From positions 62,001 through 126,000 of the forward strand of contig JAJFFH010000011.1 in assembly GCA_021776735.1 (NCBI GenBank): a stretch of 64,000 nucleotides of DNA. Reading direction: 5' to 3'. Under the pieces are notes generated by a model, which was given only the letters and a program-made list of their open reading frames with translations, did not search any database and was not told where the DNA came from. The DNA is from Planctomycetota bacterium (GTDB lineage Bacteria > Planctomycetota > PLA2). Of the stretch, positions 50,031-58,949 are shown one piece after another. The first letter of the stretch is position 1, and every line of letters starts with the position of its first letter. Both the position numbers and the translations under genes were made by a program.

Positions 50031-51278
50031 TCAACGAACCCAAGCCAAACGAAACACAACCCGACGCTTTTGCTCGCCGGCCTTGGCTTCGGCTCGTCGG
50101 CGTTCGCGCGGGGCCGCGCGGGGCTTTCCGGCGCGTTTCTTGGCGCCGCCGGAAACCGGGCGGGACGCCGGCAGGCGGTTCAGCCAGCCGGTCGCGGCTG
50201 CGCGATCGAGCGCGGCTAGCTGAAGCGTCAGTTCAAGGTGCCGGCGCTCGCCGGTGACGACGATCGGGCGGATGGCTTTCGTTGCCGGCACATAGGAACG
50301 CCACAGGATTTCGCGCACGGCCATGATGTCTTCGCGCTTCTCGAGGGTCACACCGGGTGTCGAGCCGGGGGCAACGGACACGGCGTTTTCCTCGAGACCG
50401 GCAACGACCCGCAAGTGCTTGCGCAAGCGGTCCACGGAAAGACTCCGGACGGCCTGCAGATACGCCCGCAAGTTCTTCGGCTCGATCTTCTTCGACTGCT
50501 CCGCCCGCATGATCACGGGCAACACGGTCGACTTTCTCTTGCCGCCGGGCCGAGTGCCCACCCGGCGCCCGGATGCGGCGTCGTCACCCCCGCCCGGTCC
50601 GGCCACCTTCTCTTTCGCGCCAGCCGACCGCGCTTCTGCCGCCGGTTTGTCGGCCTTTTTCTCGTATGCCTCTTCCTTGTTACCAGACCTGCCGTCCCTC
50701 TTGCGAGCCCGCTCGCCGCCTTTCTTGAGCGGCGCGCGAGTCCGCTCTTGACGAGTCCTGGCCGGTGACGGCTCTTTGACCAACTTTTCCGCAAGGCCGG
50801 TCCTGTCCTTGTCGCCCAGGCGATCTTCACGGTTTTCGGAACGCTCGAAGCCCTTGCGGACGGTGACGGAGTCCCTGTCGGTCTTCGCGTACTCTCCGGT
50901 TCCACCGGTGCCCGAGCCAGTATCCGGCGCCGCGTCGCGCCCGAGCCACCACGCGAGAATTCCCGCGCCGAGAAGCACGCCGGCCGCTGCAAGCCAGGAC
51001 GCGCCCGGCAGAGTGAAGCGGCGCGCGAGCGGTGCGGCCGAAACATCGCCGTCCGTTTGCTCTATCCGGGTCCAGACACCGTCACGCAACGACGCGGGCG
51101 CACGCTCCGCAGGCATCGACCGCAAGGCCGCGACGGCCCGCGCAAGTTCGTCGTACTCGCGCCGCAACGCGTCGTCGCTGTCGAGGCGCGCGCGGAGTTC
51201 GGCGGCGCGCTCCGGCGCCAACTCGCCGTCGAGCAGCGCGCCGAGTTCCTCCCGAAGACGCCCCTCGATACCGCTCAT
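50031..51278 (-). CDS. Putative anti-sigma factor, single-pass membrane protein
   Basis: 415 residues. The cytoplasmic head (about 1-75) has the helical anti-sigma-like pattern L-G-A-L-L-D-G-E-L-A-P-E-R-A-A-E-L-R-A-R-L but lacks the His-Cys-Cys zinc motif of ZAS proteins. A membrane helix follows (about 93-113). The periplasmic part is a long, highly charged Lys/Arg/Glu-rich linker (about 125-260), then a small folded region (about 270-380) and a basic tail. The ATG overlaps the ECF sigma stop, with GGAGG in front, so it probably holds that sigma factor inactive. Q-T-D-G-D-V (74-79) comes from a dispersed motif. Confidence 0.75.
   Translation of the reverse strand: MSGIEGRLREELGALLDGELAPERAAELRARLDSDDALRREYDELARAVAALRSMPAERAPASLRDGVWTRIEQTDGDVSAAPLARRFTLPGASWLAAAGVLLGAGILAWWLGRDAAPDTGSGTGGTGEYAKTDRDSVTVRKGFERSENREDRLGDKDRTGLAEKLVKEPSPARTRQERTRAPLKKGGERARKRDGRSGNKEEAYEKKADKPAAEARSAGAKEKVAGPGGGDDAASGRRVGTRPGGKRKSTVLPVIMRAEQSKKIEPKNLRAYLQAVRSLSVDRLRKHLRVVAGLEENAVSVAPGSTPGVTLEKREDIMAVREILWRSYVPATKAIRPIVVTGERRHLELTLQLAALDRAAATGWLNRLPASRPVSGGAKKRAGKPRAAPRERRRAEAKAGEQKRRVVFRLAWVR
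51045..51054 (-). repeat. Dispersed GGACGGCGAT motif, copy 19
   Basis: Sense, in the anti-sigma gene; encodes T-D-G-D-V just before the membrane helix. Confidence 0.85.
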
Positions 51279-51892
51279 TCGTTGCCTCCGAGCACCGGAG
51301 CCAGCCGCTCGCGAAAGAGCTGCCGGGCGCGGTTGAGCCGCGAGCGGACCGTGCCGATGGGCACCCCGAGGATGGCGGCGATCTCGTCGTACGCGAGCCC
51401 GTCGGTGTCGCGCAGCACGAGGACTTCGCGCGCCTCGTCGGGCAGCCCGGCCAGGATCCCGGCGACCTGCGCCTCGGTCTCGCGCGCCTGCGCCAAGGCG
51501 TCCGGCCCCGGCGTCGCCGCCTCCGGATCGAGCGGCCGATCGTCCTCGTCGCGCAGCGCGTGCAGCGAATGAGGCCGCGTGTGCTTCACCGTCCCCCGCC
51601 GACGCAGCTCGTCCCGGCAGCGGTTGATCGTGACGCGGTACAGCCACGTCGAAAACCGCGCCTTGTCGGCGAAGTCCGCCAACCCGCGAAACACCGACAG
51701 AAACACCTCCTGCGCCGCATCGAGCGCATCTTCGCGGTCACGGAGGAGACGGTAGGCCATGTTGTACACGCGATCCTGAAACCGGCCGATCAGCGAATCG
51801 AAGTCGCCGCGATCACCCCCCCGGGCGCGCGCCACCAACTCTTCATCCGTCGGCTCTCCCGGGTTGGACGAAATCGGATCGCGCGCGTTCAC
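51275..51892 (-). CDS. ECF-family RNA polymerase sigma factor (RpoE-like)
   Basis: 205 residues. Region 2 has Y-R-L-L-R-D-R-E-D-A-L-D-A-A-Q-E-V-F-L-S-V-F and F-S-T-W-L-Y-R-V-T-I-N. Region 4 has L-P-D-E-A-R-E-V-L-V-L-R-D-T-D-G-L-A-Y-D-E-I-A-A-I-L-G-V-P-I-G-T-V. The GTG at 51892 lies six bases after TACAAT, so the mRNA is probably leaderless. The cognate anti-sigma factor follows with a stop/start overlap. Probably an envelope-stress regulon; the targets are unknown. Confidence 0.94.
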   Translation of the reverse strand: MNARDPISSNPGEPTDEELVARARGGDRGDFDSLIGRFQDRVYNMAYRLLRDREDALDAAQEVFLSVFRGLADFADKARFSTWLYRVTINRCRDELRRRGTVKHTRPHSLHALRDEDDRPLDPEAATPGPDALAQARETEAQVAGILAGLPDEAREVLVLRDTDGLAYDEIAAILGVPIGTVRSRLNRARQLFRERLAPVLGGNE

Positions 51893-51898
51893 CGGCGC

Positions 51899-51904
51899 AT
51901 TGTA
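51899..51904 (-). promoter_or_regulatory. -10-like box (TACAAT) for the ECF sigma operon
   Basis: Ends six bases before the GTG start; no clear -35. Confidence 0.45.
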
Positions 51905-51911
51905 GGTAGGG

Positions 51912-51940
51912 CAAAACCCGCTCTGCGGATTTTGTTAGCA
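51912..51940. repeat. Small intergenic hairpin repeat, copy 6
   Basis: CAAAACCCGC and GCGGATTTTG around TCT, followed by TTAGC. Upstream of the ECF promoter, 16 bases from a dispersed motif. Confidence 0.5.
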
Positions 51941-51955
51941 GGAAGGAAGGCAAAC

Positions 51956-51965
51956 GGACGGCGAT
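51956..51965 (+). repeat. Dispersed GGACGGCGAT motif, copy 20
   Basis: Intergenic, downstream of the PP2C gene and upstream of the ECF gene. Confidence 0.83.
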
Positions 51966-51985
51966 CCTCGCGCCCGCACCCGCCG

Positions 51986-52858
51986 CTACTGTTTCTTGAA
52001 CATGGCGGCCAGGCGGCCCAGCAGGCCCGGCGAGCGGGTTTCCTCGTCGCCTTCCAGCATCGTGACGGTGATGACGGTCACGTTGTCGGGGCCGCCGGCG
52101 TCGCAGGCGGCGCGGACCAGATCCTCGCAGAGCTTGCCGGTGTCGCGGCCGTCCTTGACCATCTCTTCCAGGCGATCCTTTTTGATGCAGCCGTGCAGTC
52201 CGTCCGTGCACAGCATTACCTGGTCGCCTTCGGCGAGGACCGAGCGCTTGTGGTCGATGTTGCCGACCCGCGCCTCGGCACCGAGCGCCTGCAGGATGAT
52301 GTTGCGGCCGCCCTCGAGCTGTTCCGCGTCTTCCGGCGTGATGACCTTGTCCTCGATCAGCTTGCCGATCAGGGACTGGTCCTGCGTCATCTGGTGGAGT
52401 TGGCCGACGCGGCCTACGAAGATGAAGCCCTTGGAGTCGCCGACCTGGAAGAACTGCACCCGCCCCTTGCGGATGTAGGCGACCGTAAGCGTCGTGCCCA
52501 TCCCCCGCTGGCGCGGGTTCGCGAGCGAGGCCTCGAAGATGCGCTCGTTGGCCCGCAGGATCGCCGACTTGATCTTCTCGCACACCTCATCGTCGGTGTC
52601 TTCGGAGTTGATTTCGCCCACTCGATCGGCCAAGGTCTCGACCGCCATCTTCGACGCCACCTCACCCGCCGCGGCGCCCCCCATGCCGTCCGCCACGGCA
52701 AAAAGCACTCCCTGGCCGTTCGTCAGGGCTTCCCCCTCGCCCGAGGGAGGCGGCGGAATCAGGCGCTCGCCCGCGCCAATATCGAAGATCAGGTAGGTAT
52801 CTTCGTTGTTCTTGCGGACGCGCCCGACATCCGTGAGGGCGGCGAAGGCGATTTTCAT
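51986..52858 (-). CDS. PP2C-type serine/threonine protein phosphatase
   Basis: 290 residues from the ATG at 52858 (a TTG two codons earlier is possible). PPM motifs in order: T-D-V-G-R-V-R-K-N-N-E-D-T-Y, F-A-V-A-D-G-M-G-G, G-T-T-L, Q-V-G-D-S-K-G-F, L-C-T-D-G-L-H-G-C and G-G-P-D-N-V-T-V-I, with all metal-binding aspartates present. No partner Ser/Thr kinase (PASTA/Hanks type) is visible in the window. It may act on such a kinase or on a STAS antagonist elsewhere. It is the only gene in its short transcription unit. Confidence 0.93.
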   Translation of the reverse strand: MKIAFAALTDVGRVRKNNEDTYLIFDIGAGERLIPPPPSGEGEALTNGQGVLFAVADGMGGAAAGEVASKMAVETLADRVGEINSEDTDDEVCEKIKSAILRANERIFEASLANPRQRGMGTTLTVAYIRKGRVQFFQVGDSKGFIFVGRVGQLHQMTQDQSLIGKLIEDKVITPEDAEQLEGGRNIILQALGAEARVGNIDHKRSVLAEGDQVMLCTDGLHGCIKKDRLEEMVKDGRDTGKLCEDLVRAACDAGGPDNVTVITVTMLEGDEETRSPGLLGRLAAMFKKQ

Positions 52859-52997
52859 GGCCAAAGGTGCGTGTCACCGCTCTGCTGCGGCGTTCGCATC
52901 CTAGCCCCACCGGGTGGGCAGGACAAGTACGCGGACCCAACACGCCGGGTCGGGCCAATACGCCGGGTCGAGCACGACAAGCTCGGCGAGCCGGTTC

Positions 52998-53003
52998 TAT
53001 AAT
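52998..53003 (+). promoter_or_regulatory. -10 box (TATAAT) for the NPCBM gene
   Basis: Ends eight bases before the ATG; leader of at most two bases. Confidence 0.5.
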
Positions 53004-53011
53004 CGGCCCAG

Positions 53012-54298
53012 ATGCCCAAGATGTCGCGGTCCGCCGGTCTCCTGCTCCTGATCAGCCTCATGGGCGCCTCTCCGTTGCGCGCGGACGTCATCCTCACGCC
53101 CTTGGAGGGCGAGCCGATCCGCGGCATCTCCCTGGCACTCGACAAGAACCACGCGACAATCCACTCGTCGGAAGGCGAAGTCCAAAAAACCCCGGTCGCC
53201 GAGGTCGTCTCGATCACCGTTGTTCCCGCCCCTGCGGTCCCCGCCCCGGGAACCAGACCATTCGAGGTAGAGCTGGCTTGCGGCAGCCGCCTCCGCGGAA
53301 CCCTGCGCTCAGCGCAGGAAGACTTCATCCGACTCCAGAGCCCCACCCTCCAGCTCATCGGGGGCGGCATCAAGGTCGAGATCGAAAACGTGCGCTCGTT
53401 GCGACGGGTCGCCGGCGCGAAAGTGCCCGGCGCCGCCCGGCTCGTGCGGATTCCCGAGACGGACACGGTCTACACGATCCGCGGCGCGCGGGTGAAAGGG
53501 ACCGTCGCTCGCTTCGGACCCGCCGAGGTCGAAGTGCGCCGTGGAGAGAATCTCGGCGACCGCAAGGTCCGGTACGCCGAACTCGCCGCGGTGTTTTTCG
53601 ACGTCGAGAAACAGGCGGGACCCGAGCAGCTGCACCTGAGCGCGCGCCTGATCGACGGCAGCCGTCTTGTCCTGAGCGAGTTTCGGGTCGAGGGCGGCGT
53701 GCTCGTGGGCAAGACGCCGACCGGGTATCGCTTCCGCATTCCGCTGGGCCGCGTGGCGAGCCTGGGCCTGCGGGGTGGTTCGTTCGTCCACGTGTCCGAC
53801 CTGAAGCCGACGGCCGTAAACCGCAAGCCGTTTTTTGCGATTCCAAAGGGCCCGGCCGCCGGTGCAATGCTCGAGTTTCTCTGCCCGGTTCGAACCGATC
53901 GCAGTCCGGACGGCCATCCCATCCGACTGCGCGGCCGCCTCTACGACAAGGGGATCGGCGTCCGTCCCAGAACGGAGCTGACCTACAAGCTGGGCAAGAA
54001 GTACCGCCGGTTCGACGCGCTGTGCGGCATCGACGACGAGGTTCTCGGTGCGGGCTACGGGCGCGGCGCGGGGACCGGCAGTGTCGTGTTCCGCGTGCTC
54101 CTCGATGGCAAGGAAGTGTTTCGCTCCCGCAAGGTCCTCGGCGGGCGCGCGCCGGTGCGCATCCGGATTCCCGTCGCGGATAAAAACGAACTCACGCTCA
54201 TCGTCGATCTCGTGCCGGACGCGTTGATGCCGAAGGGCAAGAAAGACTCCGCGGAGCTCGACAACGCGGTGTGGGCGCAGCCCCTGCTCGTGAAGTAA
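53012..54298 (+). CDS. Secreted protein with C-terminal NPCBM domain
   Basis: 428 residues with a signal peptide (cleavage near S-P-L-R-A-D). The first 260 residues are beta-rich and appear to hold repeated Sm-like beta units (L-T-P-L-E-G-E-P-I-R-G, C-G-S-R-L-R-G-T-L, I-R-G-A-R-V-K-G-T-V), each a G-x-L/V strand followed by a polar strand. The C-terminus (about 265-425) is an NPCBM carbohydrate-binding domain: Y-D-K-G-I-G-V-R, F-D-A-L-C-G-I-D-D, V-F-R-V-L-L-D-G-K-E-V-F and L-T-L-I-V-D. This layout is frequent in planctomycete secreted proteins. It probably binds glycans on the surface. Confidence 0.85.
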   Translation: MPKMSRSAGLLLLISLMGASPLRADVILTPLEGEPIRGISLALDKNHATIHSSEGEVQKTPVAEVVSITVVPAPAVPAPGTRPFEVELACGSRLRGTLRSAQEDFIRLQSPTLQLIGGGIKVEIENVRSLRRVAGAKVPGAARLVRIPETDTVYTIRGARVKGTVARFGPAEVEVRRGENLGDRKVRYAELAAVFFDVEKQAGPEQLHLSARLIDGSRLVLSEFRVEGGVLVGKTPTGYRFRIPLGRVASLGLRGGSFVHVSDLKPTAVNRKPFFAIPKGPAAGAMLEFLCPVRTDRSPDGHPIRLRGRLYDKGIGVRPRTELTYKLGKKYRRFDALCGIDDEVLGAGYGRGAGTGSVVFRVLLDGKEVFRSRKVLGGRAPVRIRIPVADKNELTLIVDLVPDALMPKGKKDSAELDNAVWAQPLLVK

Positions 54299-54299
54299 G

Positions 54300-54580
54300 G
54301 GTTGGGGTGGACGATGAGAAGTTCTTGCCACAGAGATCACAGAGGTCACAGAGATGGGAGATCCGCTCACCGCGCAGATCATCGCCGCGGCGATCGAGGT
54401 GCATCGCCACATGGCCCCGGTCTCTTGGAGTCGATCTACGAGGACGCCCTCGGCAGTCCGCGATTGGTGGATGGCATTCGGCAAGTCTCTCCGTGATCTC
54501 TGTGTCCTCTGTGGCTGAAAACCCGTTCCCGGGCGCGACCGCCCAACAAGCCGACAGCGGTCGGCGCTTCGCGCCGCCAC
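54300..54580 (+). mobile_element. Decayed MITE-like element carrying a GxxExxY gene remnant (copy B)
   Basis: Fills the 306-base gap before the VWA gene. Left end GCCACAGAGATCACAGAGG near 54327, right end CTCTGTGTCCTCTGTGGC near 54503. Between them an ATG-led frame starts M-G-D-P-L-T-A-Q-I-I-A-A-A-I-E-V-H-R-H-M and continues, after a one-base slip, G-L-L-E-S-I-Y-E-D-A-L-G: the G-L-L-E-S-x-Y-E signature of GxxExxY proteins. It then jumps to the C-terminal R-L-V-D-G-I-R-Q-V-S, so the middle of the gene is deleted. Opposite orientation to copy A. Confidence 0.7.
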
Positions 54581-54604
54581 TGATCGACAAGGACGATCAA
54601 GCCG

Positions 54605-57496
54605 TTGCGTGAACTGTGGGATGTCTTGCAGGACGAGGGCGCGCGCCTCGGTGAGTTGACGTTTCACGCACCGGAGCGGCTCTGGTTCGCCGTCCCGGTG
54701 CTGCTCATCGTGGTGCTCGCCCCCTTGGGCCGTGGAGCACTCGTGGTGCGCGCCGCCGTGCTCCGCGCAACCGGACTCCTCGCGCTGGTTGCGGTCCTCG
54801 CCGATCCGCGCGTGCCCGAGCGCGAAATCCGGCCGGGCAGCGTCGCCCTCCTGGTCGACGTATCGCCCTCGGTCGGCACCGGTGCCATCAAGCGCGCCCA
54901 CGCCCTGCTCGAACACGCACCCCAACCGGTAGAAGTGATCGCCTTCGGCGCCTCGCCGTACACAATCACGTCGACCCTGAACCCGACCCTGAACCCGACC
55001 CTGAACCCGACCCTGAACCCGACCCTGAACCCGACCCCGAACCCGTACCCGTACCCGACCCCGACCCCGAACACCCCCTCCGCCGTATCCACCCCCCCCT
55101 CCCCCGCGCTCGCACCGGACCCGCGACCGAGAACCGACGTGGCCGCCGCGCTCCGCCTTGCCGCCACTCGCGCCGCGCCGGACCGTCCGTTTCGGGTCGT
55201 CGTGATCACGGACGGGCGGGCAACCGAACCCGGCACGGATCGCGCCGCGCGGGATCTGCGCGCCCGCGGCGTCGAACTGTTCGCGTACGCGCCGGCCGGC
55301 ATCAACCCGACGCTGCCGCCCCACGTGACCGTGCACGGCGTCGTCGTCCCGCCCCGCGCGCGACGCCGGCAGCCGTTTCCCGTCACGGCACGGGTGCACG
55401 CGGCCGCAGCGACATCCGCGGCGGCGACCCTTCTGATCGATGGACGACCGCACGCCGCGCAAGAGGTTGATCTCGCCGCGGGCGAAAGTGACGTGACCTT
55501 CAAGGACGTGCAGCTCAAGCCGGGCCTGTATCACGTCCAGGTTTTTTTGGCGGGCGACCGGACACCGGAAGACAACCTAGCAGGACGCGACGTCGTCGTC
55601 CCCGGCACGCCGCGAGTCCTGTTTGTCGCGCGCGCGCCGCGCAGCGCGCTGCTGGCGAAGGCGCTCGAACTGCAGGGGTTCTCGGTCTCGGTAGAAGGGC
55701 CCGCCGCACTCGCCGACCTCTCGGGCTTCGACGTGGTCGCGTTGCTGCCGGACGCCCCGGCCGACAAACTCCAGGAGCATGCCGCACAGCTCGAGGAGTT
55801 CGTGGGCAAGCGCGGAGGCGGACTGCTCGCGATTGGGGGAACGGACGGCGATGGACTCGCGCGGTTTTTCGACACCGCCCTCGCCGGCCTGTTGCCGGTC
55901 GCGGTGCCGCGACGGCCGCCCCCCGAACCGGAACCGACCCCGCCGCCCAAAAAGCCCGGCAAGAAACCCAAGATCGAGATCATCGAGAAAAAGATCCAGG
56001 CGTTTCCGATCACGCTGTGTCTGCTTGTAGACCGCTCGGGCAGCATGCGTGGCGACAAGCTCAAGCGCGCCGTGCAGTCCGCCGTCGCGGCCGCGGCGGC
56101 GTTGACCAGCGAGGACCGCATCGCGGTCATCACGTTCGGCAACGAAGCGACCCTCGACGTCGCACCGCGCACGGCGGGGGATCCGGGTCCCGTGGCACGC
56201 GCGCTGGGAAGCCTGCACGCCGACGGCGACACGTCGATGTTCGCTGCCCTCGAAAGAGCCGCGACACTGATGCGGACCGAGACGACTCCGATCCGCCACA
56301 TCGTGGTGATGACCGACGGCAGGGCCAGCGACACGGGCAAGTGGCGCGAGCTCGTCACCCAGCTCGCCGACGACAAGATCACGCTCTCGTCGCTCGCGAT
56401 CGGCTGGGACTGGGTGGACCGTCTCTTTCTCGCGCGCCTCGCTCGCTGGGGCGGAGGCCGCTACTGGAGCGCCACGGATCCGTACCGCATCCCGCAGGTG
56501 GTCACGCAGGACACGCAGCGCATCCGCAAGGCACGCGACCGCCGCGGGCGCGACGCCGAACGCGCCCGACGCGAGAAGGAACGCCAAAAAAAACCCGAAG
56601 AACAACCCGAGCCGCCCCCGCCCCCCCAAAAACCCACCGTACAACCGGACCCGCCGCCGCCCGTGCCGCTGGTCGCCGCGCCGGAAGCGCCCCGCGAGAT
56701 GCTGCGCGGCGTACCGGACGAGCAACTGCCCGGCGTCGCGGGCGTCGAGGAGGGCAAGCCCCGGTTTGCGGCGTGGATCGCGGCGCGCGCGGGCACGGAC
56801 GGGCCGCCGGTGCTCGCCTACCATCGCGTCGGTCTCGGTACCGTCGCCGCGCTGCTCGTCGATCCGGAGGCGCCGGGTGGCAAGGCGCTGCGCGACCACG
56901 AAGACTTCACGCGGCTCGTCGGCCAGTTGTTGCGTTCGGTGTTGCCGGATGCGGCTCGCGAGCCGGTCGTGCTCCATCATCACCGGCGTACTGAGGGGCA
57001 CGAGCGTACCGAGCCGCACGGGCGGACCGACGGGCAAGAGCGTACGGACGGCGATGTCTTGGAAACGCTGGTGCTCGAGGTCGTGGGCGAGGACGGCCAG
57101 CCGCGCACGGACCTGCCGGTGACGGTGACGATCAACGACGAGCCGGTGCCCGCCGTCCGGCGCGCCCGACGCTACGAAACGCTGCTCCCGGAGCGGCCCG
57201 ACGTCGCCCGCGTCCGGGTCGTGGTCGGTGACATCGCCACGCCGCTCGTCACCCGCACGTTTGCGGTGCCACCGACGGTCGCGCGCGAGTTCCGCTCGAT
57301 CGGCCCGGACCGCAGCGCGCTGCTGCGCCTCGCCGGCACGATGGCGCGACTAGAGGCATCGCCGTCCTTGGCTCTCCGCCTTCCCGTGACCATCGAGGAA
57401 ACGACTCGTCCGCTCCGTTTGCTTTTCCTGTTTCTGGCTGCGATCCTGCTCCCCTTCGACGCATGGGCACGACGCCGCACATCCGCCTCGCCGTAA
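54605..57496 (+). CDS. Large membrane-anchored VWA-domain protein with two VWA regions
   Basis: 963 residues. Hydrophobic segments near 26-62 precede a first VWA-like region (about 78-230, D-V-S-P-S) interrupted by a T-L-N-P repeat. A Rossmann/GATase1-like domain follows (about 333-425, V-L-F-V-A-R-A-P), then a Pro-rich linker and a full VWA domain (about 468-640) with MIDAS D-R-S-G-S-M and I-V-V-M-T-D-G-R-A-S. A Lys/Pro-rich stretch and a C-terminal helix (about 937-955) end it. This resembles planctomycete VWA/glutamine-amidotransferase-like proteins of unknown function. TTG start at 54605. Three dispersed motifs lie in it, and its 3' end overlaps pdxA by 34 bases. Confidence 0.8.
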   Translation: MRELWDVLQDEGARLGELTFHAPERLWFAVPVLLIVVLAPLGRGALVVRAAVLRATGLLALVAVLADPRVPEREIRPGSVALLVDVSPSVGTGAIKRAHALLEHAPQPVEVIAFGASPYTITSTLNPTLNPTLNPTLNPTLNPTPNPYPYPTPTPNTPSAVSTPPSPALAPDPRPRTDVAAALRLAATRAAPDRPFRVVVITDGRATEPGTDRAARDLRARGVELFAYAPAGINPTLPPHVTVHGVVVPPRARRRQPFPVTARVHAAAATSAAATLLIDGRPHAAQEVDLAAGESDVTFKDVQLKPGLYHVQVFLAGDRTPEDNLAGRDVVVPGTPRVLFVARAPRSALLAKALELQGFSVSVEGPAALADLSGFDVVALLPDAPADKLQEHAAQLEEFVGKRGGGLLAIGGTDGDGLARFFDTALAGLLPVAVPRRPPPEPEPTPPPKKPGKKPKIEIIEKKIQAFPITLCLLVDRSGSMRGDKLKRAVQSAVAAAAALTSEDRIAVITFGNEATLDVAPRTAGDPGPVARALGSLHADGDTSMFAALERAATLMRTETTPIRHIVVMTDGRASDTGKWRELVTQLADDKITLSSLAIGWDWVDRLFLARLARWGGGRYWSATDPYRIPQVVTQDTQRIRKARDRRGRDAERARREKERQKKPEEQPEPPPPPQKPTVQPDPPPPVPLVAAPEAPREMLRGVPDEQLPGVAGVEEGKPRFAAWIAARAGTDGPPVLAYHRVGLGTVAALLVDPEAPGGKALRDHEDFTRLVGQLLRSVLPDAAREPVVLHHHRRTEGHERTEPHGRTDGQERTDGDVLETLVLEVVGEDGQPRTDLPVTVTINDEPVPAVRRARRYETLLPERPDVARVRVVVGDIATPLVTRTFAVPPTVAREFRSIGPDRSALLRLAGTMARLEASPSLALRLPVTIEETTRPLRLLFLFLAAILLPFDAWARRRTSASP
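54973..55044 (+). repeat. 12-bp tandem repeat, six units
   Basis: Units of GACCCTGAACCC (the sixth with one change), then a degenerate CCC-rich tail to about 55074. Encodes (T-L-N-P)5 followed by T-P-N-P-Y-P-Y-P. Twelve bases keep the frame, so copy number can change freely. C-rich on this strand, with G-quadruplex potential on the other. Confidence 0.85.
55843..55852 (+). repeat. Dispersed GGACGGCGAT motif, copy 21
   Basis: Sense, in the VWA gene; encodes T-D-G-D-G. Confidence 0.82.
57046..57055 (+). repeat. Dispersed GGACGGCGAT motif, copy 22
   Basis: Sense, in the VWA gene; encodes T-D-G-D-V; extended form AGCGTACGGACGGCGATG. Confidence 0.87.
57358..57367 (-). repeat. Dispersed GGACGGCGAT motif, copy 23 (AGCCAAGG subtype)
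   Basis: Antisense, in the VWA gene; read as S-P-S-L-A-L. Confidence 0.82.
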
Positions 57497-58350
57497 CCAC
57501 GGGCGATCCGTTCGGGATCGGTCCCGAGGTCACCCGTGCGGCCTTGGCCGACGCGCCCGACGGCGTCGAGTTCACCGTTTTCGGCGAACTGGAACCCGGC
57601 AACGTGCCCTCCGTGCGGGCGCCGTCCGCCGAGGGTGGCCGTGCCGCGCTTTCGGCGCTGGACCGCGCGCTCGCCGCGATCAAGGCCGGGCGGCACGACG
57701 CGCTGGTCACCGCACCGCTTTCGAAGGAATCATGCGCCCTGGCCGATGGCCCCGTCGATGGACACACACCGTATCTCGGACGCTTTTTCGACGTGGCCGA
57801 CCCGCTCATGGCCTTCGCCTGGGACGACGCCGAGCCGGTCGTTGCGCTGCTGACGCAGCACATTCCGCTGCGAGCCGTTTGCGCCACGCTCACTTCGGCC
57901 AAGATCGAGGCGGCGGCGCGCCGGCTGGTCGAGTCGCTTCAGCGCCTCTGGGGCTGCGCCAAGCCGCGGATCGGCATCCTCGGGGTCAATCCGCATGCGG
58001 GTGAAGCGGGCCTGCTCGGAATGGAGGAGGCGGACTTCGTCGCACCGGCGATCGCGCGCCTGCGCGCGGCGGGACTTGCCGTCGAAGGGCCCCTGCCCGG
58101 GGACACCGCCTTCGCCGTCCGCGAGCGATACGACGGACTTCTTGCGATGTACCACGATCAGGGGCTCGGGCCGGTCAAGGCGCTGGCGTTTCGGCGCGCG
58201 GTCAACATCACACTGGGGCTCCCGATCGTGCGCACATCGCCCGCCCACGGCACGGCGTTCGATCTCGCCGGCAAGGGCGAAGCCGACCCCACCTCGATGA
58301 AGCAGGCCATGTACTGGGCCGCGCGCCTGACCCGCGCTGCCCTTCGTTGA
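57463..58350 (+). CDS. pdxA: 4-hydroxythreonine-4-phosphate dehydrogenase PdxA
   Basis: PdxA oxidises 4-phosphohydroxy-L-threonine in the DXP-dependent vitamin B6 pathway. 295 residues, a little short. Motifs: T-T-G-D-P-F-G-I-G-P-E, T-A-P-L-S-K-E, G-H-T-P-Y-L, Q-H-I-P-L with His133, N-P-H-A-G-E with His178, Y-H-D-Q-G-L-G-P-V-K and S-P-A-H-G-T-A-F-D with His262. The three histidines match the metal site of the family. The ATG at 57463 lies inside the end of the VWA gene, so translation may be coupled although the functions look unrelated. Confidence 0.94.
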   Translation: MGTTPHIRLAVTTGDPFGIGPEVTRAALADAPDGVEFTVFGELEPGNVPSVRAPSAEGGRAALSALDRALAAIKAGRHDALVTAPLSKESCALADGPVDGHTPYLGRFFDVADPLMAFAWDDAEPVVALLTQHIPLRAVCATLTSAKIEAAARRLVESLQRLWGCAKPRIGILGVNPHAGEAGLLGMEEADFVAPAIARLRAAGLAVEGPLPGDTAFAVRERYDGLLAMYHDQGLGPVKALAFRRAVNITLGLPIVRTSPAHGTAFDLAGKGEADPTSMKQAMYWAARLTRAALR

Positions 58351-58422
58351 CGCTTCGCCGGTTCGGGGTTACAAACAGGGGTTCGATCAGCCCGCCGCTG
58401 CCGCCTTTTTCGGTTTCGGACG

Positions 58423-58947
58423 ATGAACCGCAAGCCCCACGATCTCCTCGAGTTTTACCGCCGCACCTCCGGGCAGGAGCCCGCCGAGGATGTGACCGCG
58501 GATCCGGCGCAGCCGCTCCAAAAAACGGAACGCATGCTGGTCGTGCGGCGGTCGCAGGCGATCGTCGCCGCGGCGTCGGCCACACTGCTGGTGGTCCTGG
58601 CATTCGTGCTCGGACTCGCCATCGGCGACAGCGGAACAGAACCGGTCCCCGTCGTGGGCGGGTGGGTTATCAAGGTCGTGTCCTACCGCGACACCGATGC
58701 CGGTCGCAAACGTGCCAAGAGCGTGATGAGCCAGCTCCAAAAACTCGGCTGGGGTGAGGTCACGCTGCAGATGATCGCCGACAACGAGCGGCTGGCCGTC
58801 ACGCTTGGGTCGTGGGTCCAACGACCCCATGATTCCAAGGCGCGCGGGCTGCTGAAGCGGGTCGCCAAATTGTCCGACTTGAGAAACGACCGCCTCCCCT
58901 TCAAGGAAGCGGCGTTCTGGCAGATCAAGAACAAGACGGAGAGCTAG
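58423..58947 (+). CDS. Single-pass membrane protein with SPOR-like periplasmic domain
   Basis: 174 residues: a cytoplasmic head (D-L-L-E-F-Y-R-R-T-S), one membrane helix (about 46-67, L-L-V-V-L-A-F-V-L-G-L-A-I-G) and a small alpha/beta domain (about 80-170). That domain begins G-G-W-V-I-K-V-V-S-Y-R and later has V-T-L-Q-M-I-A and L-A-V-T-L-G-S-W. The pattern of strand, helix, strand and G-S-W resembles SPOR domains, which bind denuded glycan at division sites, but the match is by eye only. It lies two bases before the small basic protein gene, so the two are probably cotranscribed. Confidence 0.7.
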   Translation: MNRKPHDLLEFYRRTSGQEPAEDVTADPAQPLQKTERMLVVRRSQAIVAAASATLLVVLAFVLGLAIGDSGTEPVPVVGGWVIKVVSYRDTDAGRKRAKSVMSQLQKLGWGEVTLQMIADNERLAVTLGSWVQRPHDSKARGLLKRVAKLSDLRNDRLPFKEAAFWQIKNKTES

Positions 58948-58949
58948 CC

